NCBI GenBank assembly: GCA_949752795.1
Contig: OX457058.1
Span: 31,994,587-32,058,586 of the forward strand
DNA length: 64,000 nucleotides
Source: Hyperoodon ampullatus
Taxonomy: Eukaryota; Chordata; Mammalia; Artiodactyla; Ziphiidae
Direction: 5' to 3'
The translations under genes were made by a program, and so were the position numbers. The notes beneath the pieces were generated by a model. It saw nothing but the letters and a program-made list of their open reading frames with translations, was not told the origin of the DNA and made no database searches. Positions 33,985 to 45,079 of this stretch are shown in pieces. The stretch's first letter is position 1. Each line of letters opens with the position of its first letter.

Positions 33985-34760
33985 AATTATCTCTGGTAGC
34001 ATCCTACCATGAGAAAGAACCCATGGGTAAAAATTTTGAGACCTCATTCATCTCAAAGTACTTGGTTTATATTTTCACTGGGTAAAGACTGGAGAATAAT
34101 TTTCCTTTAGATTCTCAAGGCTTTGCCTCTCACCTTCTGGCTCCTGACCGTCTCTCTGTGACCTACTTCTAATGTCAGGACACTTTGGTCTCCATTATTC
34201 TGAACTCCAACAGTGATGTGCCTTGGGGTAGAACTATTTTTTCCCGCTGAGTTCCCTGTGGGCCCTTTCAGTGCATGCTCCTTAGTTTTAGAGATTTTTT
34301 TAAGGATGAATTAAATGATGATTCCCCCCACTTCCACCCCCGCCCCCCGCTACCCGTGTTTCTCTGATCACTCTTTTGGGGTTCCTATTATTTGATCGAT
34401 GGACTCTCTGGATGGTCCCCCTTTATTTTTTTCTCTCCTATTTCCCATTTTTGGGGTTCCTTTTGTTCTGCTTTCATAGAGATTTCCTCAACTTTATCTT
34501 CCAATCCCTCTCTGGAGGTTTTTGGTTTTTTTTTTTCATTTCTGCTACTTTAAATTTCCAAGAACACTTTTTGCTTGTTCTCCGAATGTTTCTTTATATG
34601 TGGCCTCCCTTCATGGGTTGCCATATTTTCTCTGATGACATTATTGATGACTACTTTGCCATGTACTTCTCTCTGCAGTCTCTGTTTCCTCCAAGTTGCT
34701 TTTTAAAAATCTATTGGGGCTTTAAGTTTCATGACGCAGGCTTTCCTGAGATGCTGGGTC
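33985..34760. repeat. Old T-rich interspersed repeat, probably L1-type
   Basis: 'tttcctcaactttatcttcc', 'catttctgctactttaaatt', 'gcttgttctccgaatgtttc' and the surrounding T-rich composition match a dispersed repeat whose other copy here is 63430-63670. The 205-codon hydrophobic frame across it is a by-product of T richness. Family not assigned. Confidence 0.45.
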
Positions 34761-34769
34761 AGCTTCGGC

Positions 34770-35780
34770 TGCCTGTGAAACCCCAATTAGAAGCTCTGCA
34801 CACATGGGGGCTCATTACTTGCGCCCTTCCCTCTAGGGTGGCCTGGCTGCTCCCTTGGGTAACCACAGGTGTCAGAAAGTTTAGGTGTTCCCCTCAGCCT
34901 GGTCTAATGCCCCAGGAAAGACCCTTTCAGCCTCCTGGCTGCGGGCAATCTGAAAACCCAGAAGAGGGGATGGGGCATGGTCTCAGCATCTAACACTTAT
35001 AGGTTCATTTAACCCCTCTGTTCCTACTATGGCACCTCTGCCCTTAATTGTGAATGGTATCTCTCAGCCCAAGATGTGCCCTTTTACCTTCTTTAGATGA
35101 CAGACATCCAGTCTTTTATCAGGATGGGGAAGGCAGCACAGATATGGTGAGAGGATCTGGGCATCTGGGTGCTTCTTAAGCAGACTTTATGCCAGTTATT
35201 AGCTTAGCCCCCATTCACACCCGCATCCAGAGGTGCCTATTGCCATCCATTGGTGAACCTTCTGGGGACTCCAGAGTTTGTTCTTGGCTTTCCTTCCTGG
35301 CTACCATTTCAAGATTTCATTTTCTCAGGCCTGCTAAGTATTTTAGCTTCAACAACCGTGTTGCAGTTACTTCTTCCCTTGCTTGCCCCATTCTTGCCAA
35401 TTTCTGCCTAAGAGCAAAGCAAACTTACTGCTGTGTCAGGAGGCTCCAAAAGTCAGAGTCAACACATACCATCAATCCACCACCTCCAGCGGAAACCTCA
35501 GCCCCCTTTCCAGTCCAGCCTCTTCACTCCAGACACATCCCCATCCACTTTCTCTGGGCTGATCCTCCCTACCCTGCTTTTGTTTATCCTGGTCCTTCCA
35601 TCTGACACTAGATCCTCACCCATCTCATACATACAGAAGCCACCTCTGTCAAAATCCTCTTAAGCAAGGAAAACATGGGCCGGTGGCTATGGTGAGATTT
35701 TCCTCTGGGGAAGACAACTATATGTATCTGGAAGATATTCCCATGTGGGATTGGGGTAGTCTGCTGGGCCCTGGGGCCTC
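34770..35780. other. Intergenic, nothing recognised
   Basis: Mixed-composition DNA with no recognisable frame, RNA or repeat family. Confidence 0.35.
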
Positions 35781-35797
35781 TTCCATAAACAATCATT

Positions 35798-35962
35798 TAT
35801 TTATTTATTTTATTTTGTAAAACATTTATTCATTTATTTGGTTGCACCGGGTCTTAGTTGTGGCATGCATGTGGGATCTAGCTCCCTGACCAGATATCGA
35901 ACCTGGGCCCCCTGCATTGGAAGCGTAGAGTCTTAACCACTGGACCACCAGGGAAGTCCCCA
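35798..35962 (-). mobile_element. CHR-type SINE, antisense, T-rich tail
   Basis: Left end (TTTA)n, then 'gttgcaccgggtcttagttg', 'gatctagctccctgaccaga' (reverse box B region) and right end 'ccaccagggaagtccc'. Flanking AACAATCATT (35788-35797 and 35965-35974) is the target-site duplication. Confidence 0.9.
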
Positions 35963-35975
35963 TGAACAATCATTA

Positions 35976-36985
35976 AAGGCCTGAGAAATAAACCAAGGGG
36001 CTGAGTTTTGCCTCCAGAATGCCACGGGGGCACAGCCAAAATCCTCAGGGAGGCTGCATCCATGCGGAGGCCTGTGGGCTGTTCCGGGCTGTGGATGGGG
36101 CTGGGGTATGTGTTAGTGCAGACGACCCTTGACCCAGGCTTGCCTCCCCTCACCCAGGGCAGGTGTCTTGTCCATGGTCAAAGCCCAATGCCTAGAAGGG
36201 TGCCTACTCCTAGGTGTGTGCAGGCTGGGGTGTCCCGAGGGATCATGGAGAAAGTGGGGAGATGTGGTACCTTGAAGACTGGGCAGAATACTGCTGGCTG
36301 GAGAGGGAGGGGGAGGGGATGCGTGGCTGGTAAGTCAGCTAGGGCCAGCTCCATCCTTAATGAAGTGACTGATTGTGACATGTGGTGAGACTGCTGGAAT
36401 ATTCTGAATCATTATTTGGTCAGAACACAAATCTCTTAAATGTCATCAACACAAGCTGCCTGGGAGAAGAATGACTACTTCCTGCCAATAGGAGACCGTC
36501 TTAGAGGAACCTGACCCAGCTGGCTGGTACAGAGCCCCCCCACCCCGCCCCCCCGAATAGCATGCTGTGTGGTCTTCCCGGGGGGAGCACGGACTCCACC
36601 AGGGAAAGGGAACTTTAGGGTTTTAGTCACAGATACCCAGGGCGCCCAAACGTCCACACCAGTTTACAGGTCACCATGACATGCAACGCAGAATGCCTGT
36701 CTCCGTTCCTCCTTAGTGACCTGGAGAGATTTTTCTACCCAGGCCCCAAATTAATTCTGTGAGAATGGCTGCTATTAATTTTGTGCGCAGAATGACTTTG
36801 TCCCACCCACCCCTCTTCTCCGGTCCGCAGGGATCCAGTGCCTGGGCTGCCCTCCCTCTCCAGGCTCCCCGCGGGCAGCTGACATGTTTGAACGTCCATT
36901 AAGAGCTGCAGACGCCGGCCAGTCTCTCCGGGTCAGGGGCTTGCTGCGATCGGTTCCGGCCTCTACCCTCTATGATGATGGCCTA
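35976..36985. other. Upstream flank of KLF13
   Basis: Unique-looking sequence with no gene and no recognised repeat. GC content rises toward the right. It may hold distal promoter elements, but none can be argued from sequence alone. Confidence 0.35.
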
Positions 36986-37062
36986 GGCCTGTAGCAGAAC
37001 GGCGGGGGGGTAGGGCCTAGAGAGAGTGAGGGTGAGGGCGCCGGTGAGGGCCAAGGGCAAGT

Positions 37063-37134
37063 GGGCGGGGCGGGGCAGGGAGCATTTCCTCCGCCAGGCC
37101 CGACAGTGGGTGGGTGGGGCGCGGTGGGCGGGGC
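37063..37134 (+). promoter_or_regulatory. KLF13: GC boxes (Sp/KLF-type sites)
   Basis: GGGCGGGGCGGGGC at 37063-37076 and GGGCGGGGC at 37126-37134 are consensus Sp1/KLF sites. KLF proteins bind such sites, so autoregulation is possible, but this is inference. They lie about 1.5 kb upstream of the start codon and may belong to an upstream start site or an enhancer part. Confidence 0.55.
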
Positions 37135-37926
37135 CCTCGCAGCCGGTGGCTTTTGAAGCCTCCCCGGCCGAGGTGGGAGAGGGGCAGCCGGGAGAAGTTG
37201 GCAGCGGGCCTGGGGAGGGGAGGCGGAGGAAGGGGCCCTGCGTTCCCTAAGCGGCGGCGCCGACGCCCCGGCACGTAGTTCACTCCTGCGAACACAAGAC
37301 GCGGTGGACACATCACCCACACTGCCAGGCTAACCACCAGCTTGGGGCCAGTCGGGCTCCGGATGACCCGGGCTCAAGGGCAGCGCGGCGCGGCTCGATC
37401 CCCGGCCGCCGGACGGTGGGGGAGCTCCGGGTTCCTCCGGCGGGAGTGGCCCCTCCCCGCCCGAGACCCCGCTACCGGCCGGGCAGGGCCGAGCGCCGGA
37501 CTCAGCAGGGGAGGAGCGTGCAGCGGGCGAGCGGTCTTTCTCGCGGCGAGGCCGCCCAAGAACCCGGCTTCGGCGGGGTTGTTCCGCGCCGGCTGGAGCG
37601 GACACGCCTCCTCGCCGGGCACCTCACTCCGGAGAGAAAAGGGAGAAGCGGAGGCGAGCCCCGCAGGGCGAGCTCTCCGCCGCGCCCAGCACAGGCGGGG
37701 CTGGAGGGACAAAGGGGCGCCCTTCAGAGCACTCGTCTCCGCGCCGGGGTTCAAGGCTGTCACGGTACAAAAGCTCCGACAGGAAAATACCCCGCGGGGT
37801 CCCCGCCGCGGAAGGGAGGGGGCGCGGCCCCGCCCCAGCCCGCCGCCCTCGGACGTCGTGCGTCAGCGTGCCCGGCTCCGGGCTCCAATTTCCGCCCCTC
37901 CTCCCGCCGGCCAAGGGGGCACGCCC

Positions 37927-38177
37927 ATTGGCACGCGCACGCCCCGAGGCTGGGTGGGCGCCTCTCTCTGTACGGATTGGCCCTGCCGTGAACCCGCGGA
38001 CCAATGGCGTCCGCCCTTGTCCTCGGCCACGCCTCCTCCCCAGGCGTGGGCGCGTGACCGCTCCATCCCGCCGATGCGCGCTCCGGGATCCCCGCCCCCT
38101 CCGCGTGCGCAGCTCCCCGCTGCCGCCGCCGCCGCCTGTAACCTGCGCCGCCAGGATGTGGCTGGGGGCTGACGTCG
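37927..38177 (+). promoter_or_regulatory. KLF13: Core KLF13 promoter: three CCAAT boxes, EGR1-type site, CRE-like site
   Basis: Inverted CCAAT boxes ATTGG lie at 37927-37931 and 37976-37980, with a direct CCAAT at 38001-38005. This clustering is typical of NF-Y-driven TATA-less promoters. A perfect EGR1 consensus GCGTGGGCG is at 38044-38052 and a CRE-like TGACGTCG at 38170-38177. No TATA box stands out. NF-Y clusters usually lie 60-150 bp upstream of initiation, which would put a start site near 38060-38200 and give a 5' UTR of about 400-550 nt; that is inference. Confidence 0.55.
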
Positions 38178-38602
38178 GGTCCAGATGTGGCCCCGGCCCC
38201 GCCCACCCCCGGGGCCGGGCCGCCCACACCGAGCCGCGGCGCGCGCGGTGGCTGTCCCGCCTGCCACAATGCGCGGCGAGGCTGCGGCCGCGACTTGGCG
38301 CGGTCGTCCCTAACGTCGCCACTCGGCATCCTTAGGACAGGCCTCCCCTGACGCCCCGCGGAGACCCCACTGGCCCGCGCCCCCCATGCGCTCACTCTTC
38401 GGTGCCCAGCCAGGCGGGCGCCTCGCAGACGCGGAGCCGCGCGGGTGACGGCAGAGGCGGTTGCGCGCCCAGCCCAGCCCGCGGAGAGGGCGCGCCGCGC
38501 CCCCGCCCCCCGCCAGCTCTCCGGAGGCCGTGGGTGCGGATGCGCCGCTGACGACTCGCAACGACCAGCAGTGCCGTCCGCCCGCCGGCCGGAGCCCGCA
38601 GC

Positions 38603-39191
38603 ATGGCAGCCGCCGCCTATGTGGACCACTTCGCCGCCGAGTGCCTCGTGTCCATGTCGAGCCGCGCGGTCGTTCACGGGCCGCGGGAGGGGCCGCAGCC
38701 CGGACCCGAGGGCGCGGCCGCTGTCGCCGCCACGCTGCCCCGCGTCGAAGAGCGCCGCGACGGCAAGGACAGCGCCTCGCTCTTCGTAGTGGCGCGGATC
38801 CTGGCGGACCTTAACCAACAAGCGCCGGCGCCCGCCCCCGCGGAGCGCAGAGAGGGCGCCGCGGCCCGGAAGGCGAGGACCCCCTGCCGCCTGCCGCCCG
38901 CGCCACCACCCGCCCCCGAGCCCGCCTCCCCCGGCACCGGTGGCGCGGCGGCCGCGCCCCTCAGCCCGGCGTGGAGCGAGCCCGAGCCCGAGCCCGAGGC
39001 GGGGCTGGAGCCGGAGCGAGAGCCGGGGCCCGCGGGGAGCGGCGAGCCCGGCCTCAGACAAAGGGGCCGGCGGGGTCGAAGTCGCGCCGACCTCGAGTCC
39101 CCGCAGAGAAAGCACAAGTGCCACTACGCGGGCTGCGAGAAAGTTTACGGGAAATCCTCGCACCTCAAGGCGCACCTGAGAACTCACACAG
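38603..39191 (+). CDS. KLF13: KLF13 exon 1 coding part (partial gene)
   Basis: Krueppel-like factor 13 (BTEB3/RFLAT-1) is a nuclear C2H2 zinc-finger factor that binds GC and CACCC boxes. It represses through Sin3A/HDAC and activates targets such as CCL5 in T cells. The N-terminus 'MAAAAYVDHFAAECLVSMSS' separates it from the paralogues KLF9, KLF14 and KLF16; its 'AAECLVSM' helix is the Sin3-interaction motif. A second conserved block, 'SASLFVVARILADLN', is at residues 57-71. Residues 74-150 are Pro/Ala/Glu-rich, with a Glu-Pro run near 126-131. A basic segment (152-172) precedes zinc finger 1, with ligands C173, C178, H191 and H195. Codon 197 (Gly of the linker) is split by the intron. The start ATG has a good Kozak context (gcagcATGg). 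Fingers 2 and 3 are in exon 2, outside the window. Confidence 0.97.
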
Positions 39192-39197
39192 GTCAGT
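39189..39197 (+). other. KLF13: Splice donor of KLF13 exon 1
   Basis: CAG|GTCAGT, with the cut after 39191. It falls in the Gly codon of the linker after zinc finger 1, the conserved intron position in this KLF subgroup. The frame stays open to 39724, but that continuation is Pro/Gly/Arg-rich intron and lacks the second finger. Confidence 0.93.
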
Positions 39198-40089
39198 GGG
39201 GCGGCCCGGGGCCAGTGCGAGTTGCGCAGCCACGCCCCCGGAGCCGCCGGCGGGTAGCGAGGGGAGGTCGGGCGGGGAACGGTAGGAGCCTCGCCCCTTT
39301 CCCAGCCGCTTGGGGCTGCGGGCGACACCCCGCGCACCGCGCGAGGCGGATCCAGACATTGGGAGCCGGCGCCCGCCCGGCGACCGCGCCCCCGCCGGGC
39401 ACGCCCCCTCCCCGGGCGCGCTCGGGCGGGGCCGCGGGGGCGATTATCGTCATCAGGGCCGGGGCCGGGGGCGGGGACCCCGCCCAGGCCGGGGGGCGCA
39501 AGGGCAGGTGCCGGCTAGCTGGGTGGGGGCCGAGGTTGCCGCCGGGGGAGGTGGGCGGCCCGGGAGCTGCGGGGGAGGGGTGTCCTCTCCCGGCCCCTCC
39601 CCCGCCGGCCGGGCGCGCGCTCGGGTGGGGAGGGGCCGGCCCGGGCGCGCGGCGGGCGGAGTTCATGCGGGGACAGGGCTGCCTCCAGCCACTCGGCACA
39701 TTCTTCGCTCTCCTCTTCCTGTAATTTTTCCAGCGCTCTAAGGTTTAATTTGTCGAAACCAGAGCCAGCGGCGGCCGACGCGGGGGGCGGTCCCGGGTCC
39801 TCTCCCGCGGCTCTTTGTGGGAGCCCCGCCCATCCGGCCGGCGGGGGCGCGCCGGCCCCGAGTGACTCTTGGGGCCCGCTGCGCTTTCTCCCGAAAGGAG
39901 CGCCCTGCCTCCTGCCCGTGAGTCTGCGCCGCCCTCCTCCCCGCCGTGCTCTCACCTGCCGGGGCCGGATGCGGGCAGGCAGCACCTGCACGGGGGCGGG
40001 CGGCCGGAGCCGGCAGCCTGGGATCCGCGGACCGCCGCCCGCCCCCGACCTCAGGGCAGCATTTCCCTTCGCGCGAGTCCGGGACTTTG

Positions 40090-41760
40090 TTGTTGATTCC
40101 TCTGTGGTTTTTTGTTTTTTAAACACAAAAGTGGAAACAACCTTTTAATGGTTAAACAATCTTTCTTTCCCAGTTTGGTTTAAAGAATTGTGTATTTCAT
40201 CTGAGCTCACGCGAACTCTTCTGAACACTTTGGTATTCCACCTTTGAGACAGTTTTTAAGCCTTTATACTATTAACTTCGTGATCAAAGGTTTAGTCTTC
40301 TCATTTGTAAAACAACTCACAAACTGATTACATGACTGATTTAAAAACCGCAGTAGTCTTCAAGAACCTAGAGCTGAAAGGCTTTTTCTCCCGGTACATT
40401 TGGAACTGAGTCGGCCCGAGGTCTGCGGGTGTCAGGTACCGCGGATCTCACGACCTCTTCCCCCCGAGGCTGTCCCCGCATTTCTGGTCCCACGCTGTGG
40501 CCGCTCAGACCACGTGGCAGGTGGTGGGGTCGCGGGTGAAGGCGGGCCGTTTCTAGGCTGTCTGAGTCAGAGTTCGGGCTGTGTGGACTCATGAGGGGGG
40601 TGGGGACGTTACTGCAAGAGTGGGTGTGGTCGTGGGGGAGGGGCGAAGCTAGGTTTGGAGCCAGGTGGACCCCAAGTACCCGGGCGGGGCCAGCGTTTGG
40701 GGTGCGGCTGGGGTTGAGTACCCCGTTGAGGCGAGGCCAGTACTGGGTAGGGAACTTGATTGGAAAACCTTTCTGTAGCCTCTTTTACTGTGGCCTTCCA
40801 CCCGGCAGCACCCGGTAGCCAGCTTCGCGAATTGCAGAGGGACTGGCCTGGGGCGGGGCTCGCCCAGGCCTCTGCCGGGGGATGCCTTCCGGGTTGCCTC
40901 AGCCCCCCTGGTCCAGGGTCCATGTGCCCTGCGCAGCACAGGGCAGGATGGCTAGATGCTTGGGTCAGGGGTGCTGGGAACCCGCGTCTTCGCAGTGGGG
41001 TGGAAGCCAGCCTCTCTGGGGTGCCTGGAAGCCCAAGGCAGCCAGAAGAGGATGGATCCATACTTTGCCTGCAAAGTGCTATGTCTGTTCTTAGAGCAGG
41101 AAGCCGGCCCCAACCTCCAGGTGTGCAGAAACTCGGAGCTCTACCTCCAGAGCAGTTGCAGACCTCCAAGTCAGGAGTACACAGGGTTCCCTTGGGGCCC
41201 TCGGAAATGCAGATTTCCAGGTCCCAGATGCTGACTGCAGTTTAAGGGGTTGCCCAGGTGAATCTGCTTATGAACCAAGAATCTATCTCTGGTCCAGGGC
41301 TCCTCCAGGAAGCCCATTTCCAGGCTGAGCCCAGGTGTGCAGAGCATAAGTCACTGGTGTTCATAGAGGGGACAGAGGTAGCCCACAGAAGGGAGAGGAA
41401 AGGCAAGTTGGCTGCAGGGGGTGACCGAGAGGTGATCCTGGGAAGACTCGAGCAACAGACCCTGGTTTGTGGGCTCCCAGAGTGTTCTGTGGTGGGAGGG
41501 GTGGTCTCTGCAGGCAGTGGCTCAGGTCATGCCAGGCCTTTCATTAGGGACACCCCTACCCCCATAGCGATTGTATGGTGGGGAGTGAATACCAAAATGA
41601 CCTTTAGCCAAGGAGGCAGTTGGCACCTTGCTCTGCCTAGCTTTGTGACCAGGGACTGGTCCCCAGGTCTCCCTGCAGCTTGGTGATGTCTCCCTTGACC
41701 ACCTGGAAGGTTTGCGGGAAACGAGGGTGTGTGTGTACGTGAAATTCCTTTGGGAGTTCC
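40090..41760. other. Intronic, mostly unique; possible old hAT fragment at 41200-41275
   Basis: 40090-40380 is AT-rich right after the CpG island. The segment 41200-41275 ('aaatgcagatttccaggtcc', 'ccaggtgaatctgcttatga') resembles part of the MER5/MER20-type non-autonomous hAT family, but both ends are missing. The rest shows nothing recognisable. Confidence 0.35.
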
Positions 41761-41773
41761 TAGGGTCATCTTT

Positions 41774-41956
41774 TTTTTTTTTGATGTGGACCATTTTAAA
41801 AGTCTTTATTGAATTTGTTACAATATTGTTTCTGTTCTATGTTTTTGGTATTTTGGCTGCGGAGCATGTGGGATCTTAGCTCCCCAGCCAGGAATTGAAC
41901 TCTCAGCCCCTGCATTGGAAGGTGAAGTCGTAACCTCTGGGCTGCTAGGGAAGTCC
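41774..41956 (-). mobile_element. CHR-type SINE, antisense, with a unique-type 3' tail
   Basis: Between the tRNA-related part (right end 'gctgctagggaagtcccc') and the poly(T) lies the 'aaaagtctttattgaatttg' segment of one CHR subfamily. Flanks CCTAGGGTCATCTTT (41759-41773) and CCTAGGGGCATCTTT (41957-41971) differ by one base. Confidence 0.9.
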
Positions 41957-41974
41957 CCTAGGGGCATCTTTGAC

Positions 41975-43050
41975 TCTGGGGGAACCTGGGCTTCCTGGCT
42001 CTGCTCTAATCTCCCACCCCCACCCCTAACTGACTGCACGCAAAGAGCTGCTGCTTGTCCTGGTTAGCTCTGTGGCCATGTGGTCCCCCAGTGGTCATCC
42101 TAGGAACTCATGACCCTCTGTCACATTTAGGTAACTGTTGATGTTATAGCAAAGGGTTTGGGAACTGCCTAGACCAGGAACAGATTTCCTTCGTGGCTGA
42201 AGGGCTTTGATTTGAAAATTCAAGGACTTAGAGAAGGGAAGCTCTGGATCCCTCTGAGGGCAGACTCCCCGCCCACTCCCAGCAGCTGGCCAGGTTGCAC
42301 ATATTGGAGGAGGTTCCTGCCTGTTGTCCAGGATGGGGCGGGGGGCAGGGGGTGCTTGGTGAGCACCAAGCAGAGTGGCCCCAGTCTTTCTAGGCAGACA
42401 TATCACAAATACATTCCTACCTGTTTGTTCCCACAAAGGATTGTTTTCAGAATGCCTCTGTGCCCTGTTTTCCCTCCAGCGCTAGTAGCCAAAACCTCTC
42501 CTTGCACCCTGGGCTGGGCCCGTCTCAGCAGCTCTGGGGGCCTGGCCAGGAAGGTGGGCACTGTGCTGGACACAGCCCCTCCCTCCTGCAGCCCCAGAGA
42601 GATGTTCCTAGCCACCTGGCCCTGTGTGGGGTGGGGTGGAAAGTAGAGTGAGACTTCACTGTCTCAGCCATTTCCTGTGATAATTTGGGGCAGGATTTTT
42701 TTGAAATTTACCCTGACCCACTGAACGAGGGATTCGATCCCCAGTGAGATTACTGGGGCAAGGATTTAGGTCCCCTCCCCCAACCCAAGCTCCGGCTTTA
42801 GAACATGGTTTCCAAGCACACTGCCCCCCCCACCCCCCGGACTCCTGGCAGGTGCTCCCCTGGGCAGCTGCTTTGGAAAGGCAGCCTGTCAAGAGTGGAG
42901 GGTGGCTGGCCGGGATCTCCTTCGCCCAGAGCAAACCAAGCTGGCAGAGGGCCAGCACTTTGTCTAGGACACGGCCAGGCCAGCAGCTCCCGCCCCTGCT
43001 CGCCCACAGTCCCAGGCTGCCAGTGGGCCTAGTTGTGAAACTCTTCAAAC
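41975..43050. other. Intronic, nothing recognised
   Basis: Mixed to GC-rich sequence with a short C-rich run near 42820-42838. No frame, RNA or repeat family could be supported. Confidence 0.35.
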
Positions 43051-43059
43051 AGTGCAGAA

Positions 43060-43700
43060 GTGTGTAGACAGAATGTGCAACCCTCTCCTCCCCCAGCTAA
43101 CCACTGCTGCCCTTTACTGGTGCGTCCCTTTCCAGACCCTTTTAATGGATTTTTGTGTATACGCACAAGCACGTGCATCCACGGAGTAGGTGATTTAAAA
43201 ACACACATGTAGGGCTTCCCTGGTGGCGCAGTGGTTGAGAGTCTGCCTGCCGATGCAGGGGACACAGGTTCGTGCCCCGGTCCGGGAGGATCCCACATGC
43301 CGCAAAGCGGCTAGGCCCGTGAGCCATGGCCGCTGAGGCTGCGCATCCGGAGCCTGTGCTCTGCAACGGGAGAGGCCACAACAGTGAGAAGCCCGCGAAC
43401 CGCAAAACAGAACAAAACAAAACAAAAAACACACATGTAGGATCCACCAAACACATTCCACCAAGGCTTTTGTCCTGTGTGTTTGCTCAGTGAGGCAGCT
43501 TCGTTCTTTTTCCTGGCTGCATAGTACTCCAGGGTGCGGCTGTGTGGCTGTACTGTCACTTACCCAGTCTCTTACCTGCTGGAAGCACAGCTGCGCTGCT
43601 TTTCTTGTTTGTTTGCTGTTAGAAGCCATGCAGCAGTAGACTCTGGTGCGTGTCTTGGTGTCCAGCTGGCATTCGTGTGGGATTGAGAGCTGGTGGTGGT
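43060..43700. mobile_element. Old LINE 3'-end-like fragment split by a SINE
   Basis: The flanks on both sides of the SINE at 43212 ('aacccttttaatgg'-type left part; 'tttttcctggctgcatagta', 'ctccagggtgcggctgtgtg' right part) resemble an antisense old LINE 3' region. Diverged, family not assigned. Confidence 0.4.
43212..43428 (+). mobile_element. CHR-2-type SINE
   Basis: 'gggcttccctggtggcgcag' to 'gagaagcccgcgaaccgc', then an (AACAAA)-like tail. Target-site duplication ACACACATGTA (43201-43211 and 43429-43439). Confidence 0.95.
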
Positions 43701-43704
43701 GGTG

Positions 43705-44720
43705 ATGGGGGCATAGGCGGTGTTTAAATGTGTTGTAGAGCTACTATGTTGATTTAAAGGACACATTATGTTTTGAAAGGAAACAGGCTGACAGATCTTG
43801 GTCTCCCCAGTGCTAAGTTTCCTGCTGTGTCTCTGGCTGACTTTTTTTTTTTTTTTTAAACTTCTCCCAGTTCTCCTTTTGTACACGTGAAAGCATCATA
43901 TTGAGAACATTTGAAACAAACCCAACAAAACCATTGTTACTCTCGCATCCCTCACGACAGGCTGTCCTGCCGTCCTGACTCAGCTTACCCAGAGACCTGC
44001 AGCCCCTGCCACAGTGAGGTGTGTCTCCGGGGGCCTCCTGGCACGGCCTGCACTGGGCGGGGGTGGGGGGCACCGATATGATGCCATTTGCTCCCCCCTC
44101 CCCTGGCTGAAAGCAGATTTGAGGCCCTCCCTCCTGTGTGAGCATCTGATAGGACCACGCTTCACTTAGCCAGAGGCCCAGTGTGTGTGGCTTCAAGCCT
44201 CTGGAACCAACAGGGTTGGGGGCCCTGCCCCTTCAGAGAAGGTGCTGCTGAGTCCACTCGTGGCGGCCCACACGCTCCCACACCCCTGCCTGCTCGGACG
44301 GGCTGAATCCTGAATCCCGGTGGTTGTTTGATTCCTAGACGTGGCATATCAAAAGGGCAAGGGTGAGATACATTGCTGGTGCCTAAAAGCAAGGGAGGAA
44401 GCAAACCAAAGGGTTATTCACATGCACGCATGTGTGTTTAAATATATAACTTGAGAAACCCCACAAAACCCCACAGCACTAGAGCAGATGCAGGGCATCT
44501 GCAGAGGCTGCGAGGTCCTCCCTGCCGTCCCCGGGGCCTGTGCTCCGTGACACCTGACCTTCCCAACAGAGATCTGGAGCTCTCAGGGCACTGTTAAGGT
44601 GTGTCTGGTTTGTGCCCTAAGAAGGCAGTGAAAATAGTTTTTAAAACAAAAACTTGTAGAATGACACACTCAGTGCTCACGCTGTGTCCTGCACATCCGC
44701 GCGGCTCACCAGGGGCTGGG
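43705..44720. other. Intronic, nothing recognised
   Basis: A 17-T run at about 43842-43858 is the only simple feature. No gene, RNA or repeat family recognised. Confidence 0.35.
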
Positions 44721-44724
44721 CCTT

Positions 44725-44885
44725 CCGTTTGCAGTACTTTCCAGTACACTGTCTCATCTTCACAAGGACCCTATGGAACATGCACTGTAATTATTACTAG
44801 TTTTTAGATAAGGACACTCAGGCTCAGACGGGCTAAGAAATATGCTGGAGGTTGCACAGCAGATGAGGGTGGAGGCTCCCTGCTT
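44725..44885 (-). mobile_element. MIR SINE fragment, antisense
   Basis: 'actgtctcatcttcacaagg', 'accctatggaacatgcactg', 'gttttta gataaggacactc' (one tract, spaced here) and 'aggctcagacgggctaagaa' are the reverse of the MIR core and 3' region. Confidence 0.65.
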
Positions 44886-45079
44886 CGGGGTGTGGGTGTG
44901 CCCGCGTGCCCGTCTCCACCGGGTTCCAGGGGACGGTGGATGAGCAGGGCCTCAGGGTGTTAGAAGCCCAAGTGTCCCTTGCACACCGTTTCCCCCACAA
45001 ATTCTCATTACTTCTGAAACATGAAGGGATTGTACGACGAACATTCAAATACTCTTCTCCTCAAGTCATTAGTTAATAT

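Larger units (their letters stand above)
36990..40080. promoter_or_regulatory. KLF13: CpG island spanning the KLF13 promoter, exon 1 and early intron 1
   Basis: CpG dinucleotides are dense and GC content very high across about 3 kb, against sparse CpG on either side. No SINE or LINE insertion was found between 35962 and 41774. This is the usual state of a ubiquitously expressed vertebrate promoter and suggests purifying pressure or germline hypomethylation. Boundaries were judged by eye. An AT-rich patch at 39718-39765 interrupts it. Confidence 0.85.

Noticed and set aside
34376..34993. 205-codon hydrophobic frame resembling a membrane protein
   Set aside because: Phe/Leu richness comes from a T-rich old repeat that recurs near 63430, and there is no conserved topology.
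37760..39337. 525-codon minus frame over the KLF13 promoter and exon 1
   Set aside because: It is the shadow of the CpG island and of KLF13 coding sequence. Low stop density follows from the GC content.
39192..39724. Continuation of the KLF13 frame past the donor to a 373-residue product
   Set aside because: A consensus donor at the conserved KLF intron position ends the exon, and the continuation lacks zinc fingers 2 and 3.
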